Made by a program: the position numbers and the translations under genes. From contig OW121740.1 of NCBI GenBank assembly GCA_933228675.1, positions 159,088,486-159,152,485 of the forward strand: DNA of 64,000 bases, read 5' to 3'. Source of the stretch: Stomorhina lunata (Eukaryota > Arthropoda > Insecta > Diptera > Rhiniidae). The notes below the pieces were generated by a model. The model was given only the letters and a program-made list of their open reading frames with translations, had not been told where the DNA came from and made no database searches. Positions 26,786 through 40,440 of this stretch are shown here, one piece after another (position 1 is the first letter of the stretch; each line of letters opens with the position of its first letter).

Positions 26786-27819
26786 TTTGCTTCCATAAAT
26801 TTCGAAATAAGTCTGTGAGAACAATTAAAATCATGTAGCGATTGTTGCTAGGTCCTGGTAGAACTACAGAAAGTAGTCAGCTAAAATTATGATTAGAACT
26901 ATACTACGATTTTGTTTAGTTGATTGAAAAGTAAAGTTATTTTGATTTATTTTACACTTGATGTTAATTTTAACGATGTAAAATGTTACTACTAACATTT
27001 GTTAGTTTGAATATGTGTGTGTGTATCTATGATGAATTTACATGTTAAAGTAGTTGCACCAGTAGTTTGGCGTCATATCCTTGGTTATTGATTTCCGCTT
27101 AGTTTAACCAGTCATCATGCCATCTATTCTATTTCAAATTTCAGTTAGAAAATTTAAAAAAAATGGTTTTTTGAAGGCAGTAAAATTCTGTTCAATGTTT
27201 AAAAAAAAATTTAAATTTTTTATTGACAAAATAATTCAAACAATGAATTTAAATTTAAATTAAATTTAAAAAAGATTTCTTAGATCTTGCTGTATCCTAA
27301 ACTAATTCCCTGTCGATTTTAAAAATTTAGGTATAACATTTTTAAAAAAATTAAACTGCTACATTTTTACAAACCTGAATTTTTCTATTTCTAACAAGTT
27401 TTTAACGCACCTGAAAAGACAAACAAAATAATACAAAATATTAGCGCAGAAAAATAGTATATTAAAAAATTATAACAAAAACAAACTTTTTTATAAAAAT
27501 TTTCTAATAAAGCCATTTTTTGTATAATTTTATATCACCTAGTTTCTTTCATAAACTTTAAAACTTTAACATTTATTCTAAACCATCCCATTAACTTCCG
27601 TTCCAACATATGCATAAAATCCAACAATTATTTCAAACCAAAATAACGACTTATAACATTTATGCCACAAACAGTTCATTCAAATAAGTAAAAGTATTTA
27701 AGTATTTTTTGCATTTTATGACGGCTCTTAAATTTTTAAGGTCAATTTTTATAAGTCATTTTTATATTTTCACTCTTTTCTAGCTGAGGGTGTAAACAAG
27801 TAATGGCTCTGCTAATATT

Positions 27820-27884
27820 AATGACGATGATGGTGATGATGAAGATGATGATGAAGATGATGGTGATGATGATAATGATGGCGC
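27820..27884 (+). repeat. (GAT)n microsatellite
   Basis: Interrupted GATGATG triplets with GGT and GAA interruptions. One frame gives a methionine-rich peptide of about 40 residues, which is a product of the triplet and not evidence of a gene. Confidence 0.9.
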
Positions 27885-28145
27885 TAAAGACGAAGACAAC
27901 TATGACAATTCAGGAGGTTGTTGTTGTAGTTTTATTACGTTAGCTCTTCCTTTTTAACCTAAACACTTGTCTGTTGTTACTTAATAACTATGAAGTATTT
28001 GAAGGCGCTGATGATGATGTTTGCTTGGTTAGACTTGGGTAGGTTCTTAGTGATATCATCAAGGTCATTTCTAAAACTATAGTAGGTGTTATGTTGTTGT
28101 TGTGTTTTACTATAACAAATTTTAAATCAGAGGTGGGACCCTTGA

Positions 28146-31100
28146 ATTGAATATAGTCGACTAGATTATAGCCGGCTAGACTTATAGTCAGATAGACTTA
28201 TAGTCGGCTAGATTATAGTCGACTACACTATAGTCGACTAGACTATAGTCGACTTGACTATAGTCAACTAGACTATAGTGTACTATACTATAGTCGACTA
28301 GACTATAGTCGACTAGACTATAGTCGACTAGACTATAGTCGACTAGACTATATTCGACTAGACTTTAGTCGACTAGACTATAGTCGACTAGACTATAGTC
28401 GACTAGGCTATAGTCAACTAGACTATAGTCGCCTAGACTATAGTCAACTAGACTATAGTCGACTGGACTATAGTCGACTGGACTATAATCGACTGGACTA
28501 TAGTCGACTGGCCTATAGTCAACTGGACTACCGTTGACCAGACTATCGCCGACTGGACTATAGTCGACTGGACTACCGTCGACCAGACTATCGTCGACTG
28601 GACTATAGTCGACTGGAATATAGTCGACTCGACTATAGTCGAGTGGACAATAGTCGACTAGACTATAGTCGAGTGGACAATAGTCGACTAGACTATAGTC
28701 GAGTGGACAATAGTCGACTAGACTATAGTCGACTGGACTATAGTCGACTAGACTATAGTCGACTGGACTATACTCGACTAGACTATAGTCGACTGTACTA
28801 TAGTCGACTGTACTATAGTCGACTAGATTATAGTCGACTAGACTATAGTCGACTAGAATATAGTCGACTTGACTATAGTCGACTAGAATATAGTCTACTA
28901 GACTATAGTCGACTGGACTATAGTCGACTAGACTATAGCCGACTGGACTATAGTCGACTAGAATATAGTCGACTAGACTATAGTCGACTAGACTATAGTC
29001 GACTAGACTATAGTCGACTAGACTATAGCCGACCAGACTATCGTCGACTGGACTATAGTCGACTGGACTACCGTCGACCAGACTATCGTCGACTGGACTA
29101 AAGTCGACTGGAATATAGTCGACTCGACTATAGTCGAGTGGACAATAGTCGACTAGACTATAGTCGACTGGACTATAGTCGACTAGACTATAGTCGACTG
29201 GACTATACTCGACTAGACTATAGTCGACTGTACTATAGTCGACTGGACTATAGTCGACTAGATTATAGTCGACTAGACTATAGTCGAATAGAATATAGTC
29301 GCTTGACTATAGTCGACTAGAATATAGTCTACTAGACTATAGCCGACTGGACTATAGTCGTCTAGAATATAGTCGACTAGACTATAGTCGACTGGACTAT
29401 ACTCGACTAGACTATAGTCGACTGGACTATAGTCGACTGGACTATAGTCGACTGGACTATAGTCGACTGGACTATAGTCGACTGGACTATAGTCGACTGG
29501 ACTATAGTCGACTAGACAATAGTCGACTGGACTATACTCGACTAGACTTTAGTCGACTGGACTAAAGTCGACTGGAATATAGTATACTAGACTAAAGTCG
29601 ACTAGAATATAGTCGACTAGACTATAGTCAACTGGACTATAGTAAACTAGACTATAGTCGACTAGAATATAGTTGACTAGACTATAGTCTACTAGAATAT
29701 AATCGAATGGACTATAGTCGACTGGACTAAAGTCGACTGGACAATAGTTGACTGGACTATAGTCGACTGGACTATAGTCGACCGGACTATAGTCGACTGG
29801 ATTATAGACGACTGGACTATAGACGACTGGACTATAGTCGACTGGACTAGAGTCGACTCGACTATAATCGACTGAACTATAGTCGACTGGGCTAGAGTCG
29901 ACTAGACTATAGTCGACTAGAATATAGTCGACTAGACTATAGTCGACTAGAATATAGTCGACTAGACTATAGTCAACTGGACTATAGTAAACTAGACTAT
30001 AGTCGACTAGAATATAGTTGACTAGACTATAGTCTACTAGAATATAATCGACTGGACTATAATCGACTGGACTATAATCGACTGGACTATAATCGACTGG
30101 ACTATAGTCGACTGGACTATAGTCGACTGGACTATAGTCGACTAGACTATAGTCGACTGGACTATAGTCGACTGGACTATAGTCGACTGGACTATAGTCG
30201 ACTGGACTATAGTCGACTGGACTATAGTCGACTGGACTATAGTCGACTGGACTATAGTCGACTGGACTATAGTCGACCGGGCAATAGTCGACTGGACTAT
30301 AGTCGACTGGACTATAGTCGACTGGACTATAGTCGACCGGGCTATAGTCGACTGGACTATAGTCGACTGAACTATAGTCGACTGGACTATAGTCGACTGG
30401 ACTATAGTCGACCGGGCTATAGTCGACTGGACTATAGTCGACTGGACTATAGTCGACTGGACTATAGTCGACTGGACTATAGTCGACTGGACTATAGTCG
30501 ACAGGACTATAGTCGACTGGACTATAGTCGACAGGACTATAGTCGACCGGTCTATAGTCTACTGGACTATAGTCGACTGGACTATAGTCGACTGGACTAT
30601 AGTCGACTGGACTATAGTCGACTGGACTATAGTCGACTGGACTATAGTCGACTGGACTATAGTCGACTGGACTATAGTCGACTGGACTATAGTCGACTGG
30701 ACTATAGTCGACTGGACTATAGTTGACTGGACTATAGTCGACTGGACTATAGTCGACTGGACTATAGTCGACTGGACTATAGTCGACTGGACTATAGTCG
30801 ACTGGACTATAATCGACTGGACTACCGTCGACCAGACTATCGTCGACTGGACTATAGCCGACTGGACTATAGTCGACTGGACTATAGTCTAGTGGACAAT
30901 AGTCGACTAGACTATAGTCGACTGGACTATAGTCGACCAGACTATCGTCGACTGGACTATAGTCGACTGGAATATAGTCGACTGGACTATAGTCTAGTGG
31001 ACAATAGTCGACTAGACTATAGTCAACTGGACTACCGTCGACCAGACTATCGTCGACTGGACTATAGTCGACTGGAATATAGTCGACTGGACTATAGTCT

Positions 31101-34010
31101 AGTGGACAATAGTCGACTAGACTATAGTCGACTGGACTATAGTCGACTGGACTATAGTCGACTGGACTATAGTCGACTGGACTATAGTCGACTGGACTAT
31201 AATCGACTGGACTACCGTCGACCAGACTATCGTCGACTGGACTATAGCCGACTGGACTATAGTCGACTGGACTATAGTCGACTAGACTATATTCGACTAG
31301 ACTATAGTCAACTAGACTATAGTCAACTAGACTATAGTCGACTAGACTATAGTCGACTGGACTATAGTCGACTGGACTAAAGTCGACTGGACTATAGTCG
31401 ACTGGACTATAGTCGACTGGACTATAGTCGACTGGACTATAGTCGACTGGACTATAATCGACTGGACTATAGTCGACTGGACTATAGTCAACTGGACTAT
31501 AGTCGAATGGACTATAGTCAACTGGACTACCGTCGACCAGACTATCGTCGACTGGACTATAGTCGACTGGAATATAGTCGACTGGACTATAGTCTAGTGG
31601 ACAATAGTCGACTAGACTATAGTCGACTGGACTATAGTCGACTGGACTATAGTCGACTGGACTATAGTCGACTGGACTATAGTCGACTGGACTATAATCG
31701 ACTGGACTATAGTCGACTGGACTATAGTCAACTGGCCTATAGTCGAATGGACTATAGTCAACTGGACTACCGTCGACCAGACTATCGTCGACTGGACTAT
31801 AGTCGACTGGAATATAGTCGACTGGACTATAGTCTAGTGGACAATAGTCGACTAGACTATAGTCGACTGGACTGTAGTCGACTAGACTATAGTCGACTGG
31901 ACTATAGTCGACTAGACTATAGTCGACTGGACTATACTATACTCGACTAGACTAGAATATAGTCGACTAGACTATAGTCGACTAGAATATAGTCGACTTG
32001 ACTATAGTCGACTAGAATATAGTCGACTAGACTATAGTCGACTGGACTATAGTCGACTAGAATATAGTCGACTAGACTATAGGGGACTGGACTATACTCG
32101 CCTAGACTATAGTCAACTAGACTATAGTGTGCTAGACTATAGTCGACTAGACTATATTCGACTAGACTATATTCGACTAGACTATAGTCGACTAGACTAT
32201 AGTCGACTAGGCTATAGTCAACTAGACTATAGTCAACTAGACTATAGTCAACTAGACTATAGTCGACTGGACTATAGTCGACTGGACTATAGTCGACTGG
32301 ACTATAATCGACTGGACTATAGTCGACTGGACTATAGTCAACTGGACTATAGTCGACTGGACTATAGTCGACTGGACTATAGTCAACCGGACTACCGTCG
32401 ACCAGGCTATCGTCGACTGGACTATAGTCGACTGGAATATATTCGACTGGACTATGGTCTAGTGGACAATAGTCGACTAGACTATAGTCGACTAGACTAT
32501 AGTCGACTGGACTATACTCGACTAGACTATAGTCAACTAGACTATAGTGTGCTAGACTATAGTCGACTAGAATATAGTCGACTAGACTATAGTCGACTAG
32601 AATATAGTCGACTTGACTATAGTCGACTAGAATATAGTCGACTAGACTATAGTCGACTGGACTATAGTCGGCTAGAATATAGTCGACTAAACTATAGTCG
32701 ACTGGACTATACTCGACTAGGCTATAGTCGACTGGACTTTAGTCGACTGGACTATAGTCGACTGGACTATAGTCGACTGGACTATAGTCGACCGGGCTAT
32801 AGTCGACTGGACTATAGTCGACCGGGCTATAGTCGACTGGACTATAGTCGACTGGACTATAGTCGACTGGACTATAGTCGACTGGACTATAGTCGACTGG
32901 ACTATAGTCGACTGGACTATAGTCAACTGGACTATAGTCGACTGGACTATAGTCGACTGGACTATAGTCGACTGGACTATAGTCTACTGGACTATAGTCG
33001 ACTGGACTATAGTCGACTGGACTATAGTCGACTGGACTATAGTCGACTGGACTATAGTCGACTGGACTATAGTCGACCGGGCTATAGTCGACTGGACTAT
33101 AGTCGACTGGACTATAGTCGAGTGGACTATAGTCGACCGGGCTATAGTCGACTGGACTATAGTCGACTGGACTATAGTCGACAGGACTATAGTCGACTGG
33201 ACTATAGTCGACAGGACTATAGTCGACCGGGCTATAGTCTACTGGACTATAGTCGACTGGACTATAGTCGACTGGACTATAGTCGACTGGACTATAGTCG
33301 ACTGGACTATAGTCGACTGGACTATAGTTGACTGGACTATAGTCGACTGGACTATAGTCGACTGGACTATAGTCGACTGGACTATAGTCGACTGGACTAT
33401 AGTCGACTGGACTATAGTCGACTGGACTATAGTCGACTGGACTATAGTCGACTGGACTATAGTCGACTGGACTATAGTCGACTGGACTATAGTCGACTGG
33501 ACTATAGTCGACTGGACTATAGTCGACTGGACTATAGTCGACTGGACTATAGTCGACTGGACTATAGTCGACTGGACTATAGTTGACTGGACTATAGTCG
33601 ACTGGACTATAGTCGACTGGACTATAGTCGACTGGACTATAGTCAACTAGACTGTAGTCGACTAGACTATAGTCGACTAGACTATAGTCGACTAGACTAT
33701 AGTCGACTTCACTATAGTCGACTAGACTATAGTCGACTAGACTGTAGTCGACTAGACTATAGTCGACTAGACTATAGTCGACTAGACTATAGTCGACTAG
33801 ACTATAGTCGACTAGACTATAGTCGACTAGACTATAGTCGACTAGACTATAGTCGACTATAACATAGTCGACTAGACTATAGTCGACTAGACTGTAGTCG
33901 TCTAAGTCAAGAGTCTACTTGACTATTGTCGACTGGACTAAAGTAGAGATAAGACTATAATCTTAAGTAGACTCTAGTAGATATTAGACTTAGGTCGGAG
34001 TAGACTTAAG
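28146..34010 (+). repeat. 15-bp self-complementary tandem array, about 380 copies
   Basis: The unit is GACTATAGTCGACTG or GACTATAGTCGACTA. GACTATAGTC and AGTCGACT are both perfect palindromes, so the strand is almost its own complement and a SalI site (GTCGAC) occurs in most units. The CTAGAC form dominates the left part and the extreme right (33640-33905). The CTGGAC form dominates the interior, with its most uniform block at 33241-33640. Both ends degrade. Because 15 is a multiple of three, long frames are open on both strands: (DYSRL)n forward, up to 400 codons at 32129-33331, and (TIVQS)n in reverse. These have no non-repeat domain and I do not call them genes. Confidence 0.97.
31454..31930 (+). 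repeat. 240-bp duplication within the 15-bp array
   Basis: A string of private variants recurs 240 bp (16 units) apart: AATCGACTGG, AGTCAACTGG, AGTCGAATGG, ACTACCGTCGACCAG, ACTATCGTCGAC, GGAATATAG, AGTCTAGTGGACAATAG. The ACCGTCGACCAG marker sits at 31529 and 31769. The same marker is also at 28575, 29070, 30824, 31034 and 31214, all separated by multiples of 15 within each neighbouring set. Confidence 0.85.
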
Positions 34011-35655
34011 TTGTACAATGTATTCACCCCATAAACTACCTTAATGTATACAATTCATGAGCCTACAAGAAAGATGACATATTATTCACATTGAAGCCTA
34101 AAAGGGAAATGGAAATGATTATTGTTCTCGTTTCTGTTACTTATTGCCTTTTGGTGCCACAATTTGTCGTTGTCGTTGTTGGGTGTTACCTCTTCCATTT
34201 AGTGGTTAGAGTAGTTTATGGTGTTGGCAGTTTTTATAGCAAAGAGATATTGTCGATGTTGTTAGATTGGTTTTAAATATTCTGGGTTATAAAACCAGCT
34301 GCTACAAAATGGATTGTACTCTTGATGTTGCTGTTGTTGTATGCCACCAGCTGTGTGGTGTTTGTTGTACTCATAGCGTCATTTATTTGTTTTTGTTTAA
34401 CTATCGACTTTAGTAATTTGTATGTGTGTGTATGTATGTGAATTGATGTTGGTTAGAAGTATATATGGATGTAGTTGTTAACATTCTTTTTTATGTTCCA
34501 ATTTTTTTTTTTCAAGTTACTTGATTTGAGTTTTTCTTTTATTTCTGGTTGGTTTTATAGCTGCATGGCGCCAAATTTATTTATCGACATTCGACATAAA
34601 GTTGAAAGGTCAACTGCATATTGTTTTTAATGATTTTTTTCAGTTCAGTTTAGTTTTAGTTGATTCTTTTTCTATTTCGATTTTAGTTTCTTTGTTTCTT
34701 ACTCAAGTTACGTTGATTTCACTTGTATGTTATAGTTGTTGTTGCTGCTGCTTTCATTTGTTTAAACAGCAAAAATGATTTAGTAACCCCAGATAGAGTG
34801 AGTATAGCTTTCATTTCTTTCTTTCATTTTTTCTATTATTTTTTCCTAATATTTCTTTTGTGTTTACTGAGCACTTAAAATGTTTGCAAATGGAATGAAA
34901 CTTAATAGGGTTCTTTGTTTAAAAATGAATTTTTGAAAACAATTTTGTTATATTAAATTGCAAAATAATGAAGAGGAAATGAAACTGTTTTTAAAGATAA
35001 ATGCTATTAAATTTGAATAAATTATTTTAAAGAAATAAAATATTTATTCCAAAAGTTTGACTAAATGTATTTATTCCTATTACTCTTCAAATATTCTAAA
35101 AAAAAATATTGTAAAATTTTTAGAGCATAAAATCTCAATAATTTATAATTTATTCCCATTTAGTCTTTCCTAGATTTTCCCAAAGATTACAATTGTTTTT
35201 CAATAGCTTCATTCGTTCAGTCATTGAACATTGAAGTACTTGGATGCGTATGAGTTATAAAATATTTCTCATACGCTAGAGTATCCTTAGAAAAACTCAT
35301 GCAAAACATCATTTACAAACACATTTAAATATTTACAATTACTGCAAATGTATTTGTAGTGCTTAACAAACACTCACACACACAAGTATCTACTGAATAG
35401 ATCTGTAAATAAAGAATCTCTCCTGATTTGAGTTGAGTTTTTGAAATTCTTGTTGAAATTTTTAATTAGTCAACAAATATTTGATTTGATTTATTGCATC
35501 TGATAGAAACAAAGTAATTATGGGTTTTTAGACTTTAAATTATGTCATTTGTAATTGTTTATTTGGACATAAAAATAACGAGAATCAACTATGAAGAATG
35601 TTATTAGCTTTCAGTCATATTTTATAAAAGGCATGTCGATTTCCATGGATTCTAA
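34011..35655. other. Non-coding spacer
   Basis: No gene is recognised. The open frame at 34091-34276 gives a hydrophobic peptide from GTT/TTG-rich DNA and has no recognisable domain. TGTGTGTATGTATGTG lies near 34423 and a TTGTTGTTGCTGCTGCT tract near 34735. Confidence 0.5.
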
Positions 35656-36940
35656 CACACGGAAATTTTAACTATAAAAATTTTAACAGCAAAAATGTTA
35701 TTACCAATATTGTTCTAGAAAAATATTACACTAAAAATTTCTATTAAAAATAAGAAATTTTTTTAAAAAGTTTGTAAAAAATAAGAAATATTTTAAAAAT
35801 TTTTTAAAAAAATAAAAAAATTTTTGAAAAATTTCCTATAAAAATAAGAAATTTTTGAAAAACTTTTTATAAAATAAGAAGTTTTTGAAAAACTGCCTAT
35901 GAAAATAAGAAATGTTGAAAATTTTCCTATAAAAATAAGAATTTTTTTAAAATTTTTCTATAAAAATGAAAAAATTTGATAAATTTCCTACACAAATAAG
36001 AAATTTTTGAAAAAGTTCCTATTCAAATAAGAAATTTTTTAAAAATTTCCATTAAAAATAAGCAATTTTTGAAAAATTTCCTATAAAAATAAAAAAATTT
36101 TAAAAACTTACCATAAAAATAAAAATTTTTGAAAATTTTCATTAAACATTAAAATTTTTAAAAATTTTCCTATAAAAATAAGAAATTTTTGAAAAAATTC
36201 CTATTACATTGAGAAATTTTTGAATCATTTCTTACAAAAGTTAGAAATCTTTGAAAAATTTGCTTTGAATGACAATAATAAATAAAAATAAGAAATTTTT
36301 AAAAAGTCCTAATGAAAATAAGTAATTTTTTAAAATTTTGTATAAAAATAAGAAATTTTTAAAAAATGTCCTATCAAATAAGAAATTTTTGAAAAAATTT
36401 CTTATCAAAATAAGAATTTTTTGAAAAATTTCCTTAAAAATAAGAAATTTTTCAAAAATTTTCAAATTTTATTTGAAACATTTTTTATAAAAATAAGAAA
36501 TTTTTAATAAAATTTTCTATAAATTTTATTTTATAAAAATATGACATTTTTGAAAAATTTCCTTTTTTTTAATTTTCAATAAAAATTATAAATTTTTTAA
36601 AATTTTTCTGTAAAATAAGAAAATTTCCTATAAAAATAAGAAATTTTTGAAAAAAAAAAATCGTTTAAATACAAGAATTTTTTGAAAAATTTCCTTTAAA
36701 AATAAGAAATTTTTGAAAAATTTCCTTTAAAAATTAGAATTTTTTTTTTTTAATTTCCTGTAAAAATAAGAAATTTTTGAAAAATTTCCTATAAAAATAA
36801 GAAATTTTTGAACATTTTTTTTATTAAAATATGAAATGTTTAAAAAATTTTCTATTACAATAAAAAATTTTCAAAACTTTTAGAAAAATTTCGTACAAAA
36901 TATAATTTTTTAAATCAAAAAAAAAAAAACAAAACAAAAT
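35656..36940 (+). repeat. 31-bp minisatellite array, type C, plus orientation
   Basis: The unit is TTTCCTATAAAAATAA followed by GAAATTTTTGAAAAA. Adjacent copies starting at 36754 and 36785 give a 31-bp period. Copies are diverged at both edges. The minus-strand frame at 36241-36465 is repeat-derived. Confidence 0.93.
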
Positions 36941-37990
36941 TATAATAATTTTGCACAGAAAGATTTTCTATAAAAATTTTACACCGAAAATTTTTCAATA
37001 AAAATTTTACACCGAAAATTTTTCAATAAAAATTTTACACCGAAAATCTTTCTATAAAAATTTTTCACTGAAAATTTTTCAATAAAAATTTTACACCGAA
37101 AATTTTTGTATAAAAATTTTACACCAAAAATTTTTCTATAAAAATTTTACACCAAAAATTTTTCTAAAAAAATTTGACATCAAAATTTTTCTAAAAAAAT
37201 TTGACATCAAAATTTTTCTATAAAAATTTTACACCAAAAATTTTTCTATAAAAATTTTTCTGTATAAATTTTATACGTGAAATTTTTCTATAAAAATTTT
37301 ACACCAAAAATTTGTCTATATAAATGTTACACCGAAAATTTTACACTTGAAAATTATAAAAATAAAAATTCTACACCAAAAATTTTTCTATAAAAATTAT
37401 ACACCGAAAATTTGTCTATAAAAATTTTACACCAAAAATTATTCTATAAAAAATTTTCGAGCAAAAATTTTTCTACAGAAAATTTTGCAGCAAAAATTTT
37501 TCTATAAAAATTGTATACCAAAAATTTTTCTATAAAAAAATTTTACACCGAAAATTTGTATATAAAAATTTTACACCTAAAGTTTTTCTTTAAAAATTTA
37601 ACGCCCAAAATTTTTCTATAAAAATTTATACTGAAAATTTTTCTTTAAAAAATTTTACACTGCAAATTTTTCTTTAAAAAATTTTACACCTAAAATTTTT
37701 CTATGAAAATTTTACACTGAAAATTTTTCTATACAAAATTTTACACTGAAAATTTTTCTACACGAAATTTTACACCAAAAATTTTTCTATAAAAAATTTT
37801 ACACCAAAAATTTTTCTATAAAAAATTTTACACTAAAAATTTTTGTATAAAAAATTTTAAACCAAAAATTTTTCTATATAAATTTGAAACCAAAAATTTT
37901 TCTATATAAATTTGAAATCAAAAATTTTTCTATATAAATTTGAAACCAAAACTTTTTCTATATAAATTTGAAACCAAAAATTTACTATTT
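36941..37990 (+). repeat. 28-bp minisatellite array, type D, plus orientation
   Basis: The unit is AAAATTTTTCTATAAAAATT followed by TTACACCG (28 bp), with ACCA, ACTG and ATCA spacer variants. The last units (37861-37990) switch to TTTGAAACCAAA. It follows type C directly with no spacer, suggesting the two arrays expanded side by side. Confidence 0.93.
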
Positions 37991-39440
37991 GAAATTCGTT
38001 GAAATATGATTTGTCCTGCCTGCATTCAAATGAAAATGCCAACAATGTAAACAAATTATTATTTTTCATGACGCATTTATTTTGTTGGTTCTATAAATCA
38101 ATTTTCCAAACTGACAGTTAAAAAAAAAAACTAAAAATAGTAAAGCCAAATCACACGCAGACGAAGGCAAAAATATTTTTATATTTACCAAAAACACCCA
38201 ACAGTCAGAACCAACAATTTCGCATATTTAATAATGGCTCAAATCAAGATGGCCTAATGATTGTCATAATGACGTTATGAAAATGATTTGACCCCAACTA
38301 TAAACAACTGGTTAATGTCGTCACCAAAGGGAAAAAGTTTGCGAAAAACTTTCCACAAACAATTCAATTAAACTAAAATGAAAATAAAATAAATTATGTA
38401 GATTTTATCTTTGTCATCAAATATAATAAAAAAAAAAATGTTTTTAATGGCAGAGTGAAATAAAAGCTGGTGTCAATGAGGCAATAGTTATAGTATAAAA
38501 TCCATAAAAATCCCATAAAAAGGACATTTTCGATCCTTGTGCCTAATGTTGTTAAGAAGGTTTTTTTCACATACTTTTCTAACATTTGGTATGATAAGAC
38601 AAAAGTCATTAGTCCCGACTTTGTTTTTAAAAACTTAATTATTTTTAATACCTTTTCATCCTACCTCCTACCCCCAAGTCATCATGTTCTAGTTATTTAC
38701 ATCATTGAATTTCGCACTCATTTAATTTAATTTCGCTCGTCTTTGAATCGATGACGTACTTGGAAGGTCTTTGATTTGGTTTTTGTTTTTAGCCAACTGC
38801 CACTTCTAAATGGGGAAAAGGTAGGGAGCAATGGATTAGAATTATATTGTAAAAATCTCTTGATAAACTGAATAGCCTTGTGGTGCCTGGCTGTTGTTTT
38901 CCCCCTTTTTTTGCGCTGTTACAAAACTTTACGAAATGTTTGTAGTAAAGCCATTTACTAATGACGTCATCTCCTACTCTGTGATAAATGTAGTGCAAAG
39001 AAGTGTTTGTTGTTTGTTCAGCAGCTGGTGCTGCTATTATTATTTGCGCTCTGATTGTTACATGAGAGGCGAACGGAAAAAGTAAAAATTCAATACGGAC
39101 GTCATTGTTGATACGTAGGATTTATGAAATGAATGAATGAAGTTCATGCCAAAAATAAAGATAACAACAAAAATAGATTTCATTGTGAAAATTAATTTAA
39201 AATGTACATTTTTGTGTTTTATGAAAAATTACATAGATACAGAGATATTTTTCATAACAATATTTATTAATACTCGTATCATATGAATGAAAATGTTCTC
39301 CGGTGGGTATTAGTGATATTTTAATACTCATACGTCACGGGGTATTACCTGAAGAAAAGCAATTTGTGAGAAAAATTAAACATTTTCTATTAAGAGTAAG
39401 TAAATATGTATAGTAGGAAAAGCTCCATCAGATGATACGC
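37991..39440. other. Non-coding spacer between arrays
   Basis: No gene is recognised. Overlapping short frames occur on both strands (38394-38730 and 38789-39085), none with a known domain. This is the only non-repeat DNA inside the mirror-image C/D region. Confidence 0.5.
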
Positions 39441-39845
39441 TAGATTTTTCAACACATTTCCTACAAAAATCGGAAATTTTTTAAAATTTCCATATAAAAA
39501 AGTAAACTTTTAAAAAAATTTCTATAAAAATAGGAATATTTTGAAAAATTTCCTATAAAAATAGGAATTTCTTTAAAAGTTTCCTATAAAAATAGGAATA
39601 TTTTGAAAAATATCCTAAAAAAATTGGACTGTTTTGAAAAATTTTCTTGAAAAATAGGAATATTTTGAAAAATTTCCTATAAAAATAGAAATTTTTTCAA
39701 AAATTCCATAAAAAATAGGATTTTTTTAATAAAATTTCCTATAAAAATGGAAATTTTTTGAAAAATTTCATATAAAAATAGGATTTTTTTTTTTTTAATT
39801 TCCTATAAAAATATGAATTTTTTTAAAAATTTCCTATAAATTTTT
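39441..39845 (+). repeat. Type C array, plus orientation (short block)
   Basis: Units of TTTCCTATAAAAATAGGAAT followed by ATTTTGAAAAA run in the same orientation as 35656-36940, up to the inverted repeat at 39827-39868. Confidence 0.9.
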
Positions 39846-39868
39846 TTTTTTAAATTTATAGGAAATTT
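39827..39868. repeat. Perfect inverted repeat at array orientation switch
   Basis: The 17-bp left arm at 39827-39843 (AAATTTCCTATAAATTT) is the exact complement of 39852-39868, with eight T between them. To the left type C units read CCTATAAAAATA; to the right they read TATTTTTATAGG. It is the physical junction between the two orientations and could form a hairpin. Confidence 0.95.
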
Positions 39869-40440
39869 CTCAAAATTTATAGGAAATTTCTCAAAAAAGT
39901 TCTATTATATAAAATTTTTTTAAAAATTTTATATTTTTATATAATTTTTTTTTAATTTCCTATTTTTGAAGAAAGTTTTTTAGCAATTTCTTATTTTGAT
40001 AGAAAATTTTTATTTTTTTTTTTTTTTTTCGTAGGAGTTTTTTCTATTTTTCAAAATATTCCTATTTTTATAGGAAACTTTTGAAAAATTTCCTATTTTT
40101 ATAGTGAATTTCTTAAAATAAACCTATTTGTATAGAAAAATTTTGTATTTTTATTGGAAATTTTTTTAAAATTTCCTATTTTTATAGAAAATTTCTTAAA
40201 TTACACCTATTTTCATAGAATTTTTTTTTTAATTTGCTATTTTTATATTACATTTTTAAATATTCTTATTTTTATAGTAAATTTTTCAAAAATTTCCAGT
40301 TTTGATACAAAATTTTTCATAAATTTCCTATTTTTATAAAAATTGAAAAATTTTATAGAATTATTTTTAAAAAAATTCTTAGTTTTAGCAAATTTAAAAA
40401 AATCTTATTTTTATAGGAAAATTTTTCAAAAAATTTGTGT
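39846..40440 (-). repeat. Type C array, inverted orientation
   Basis: Units read TATTTTTATAGGAAA then TTTTTCAAAAATTTC, the complement of the block just to the left. The plus-strand frame at 40154-40339 is repeat-derived. Confidence 0.9.

Larger units (their letters stand above)
26446..28145. other. Non-coding spacer with element fragment and GAT microsatellite
   Basis: No gene is recognised. A fragment of the interspersed element family lies at 26636-26785 and a GAT microsatellite at 27820-27884; both are listed separately. The rest is AT-rich intron-like DNA. Confidence 0.5.

Noticed and set aside
32129..33331. 400-codon open frame of repeated DYSRL, and reverse (TIVQS)n frames
   Set aside because: The unit is 15 bp and stop-free in several frames on both strands, so long frames are automatic. 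There is no non-repeat domain, and frames shift with array indels.
34091..34276. Hydrophobic 61-codon frame resembling a membrane peptide
   Set aside because: Derived from GTT/TTG-rich DNA with no homology I recognise and no supporting splice or promoter context.
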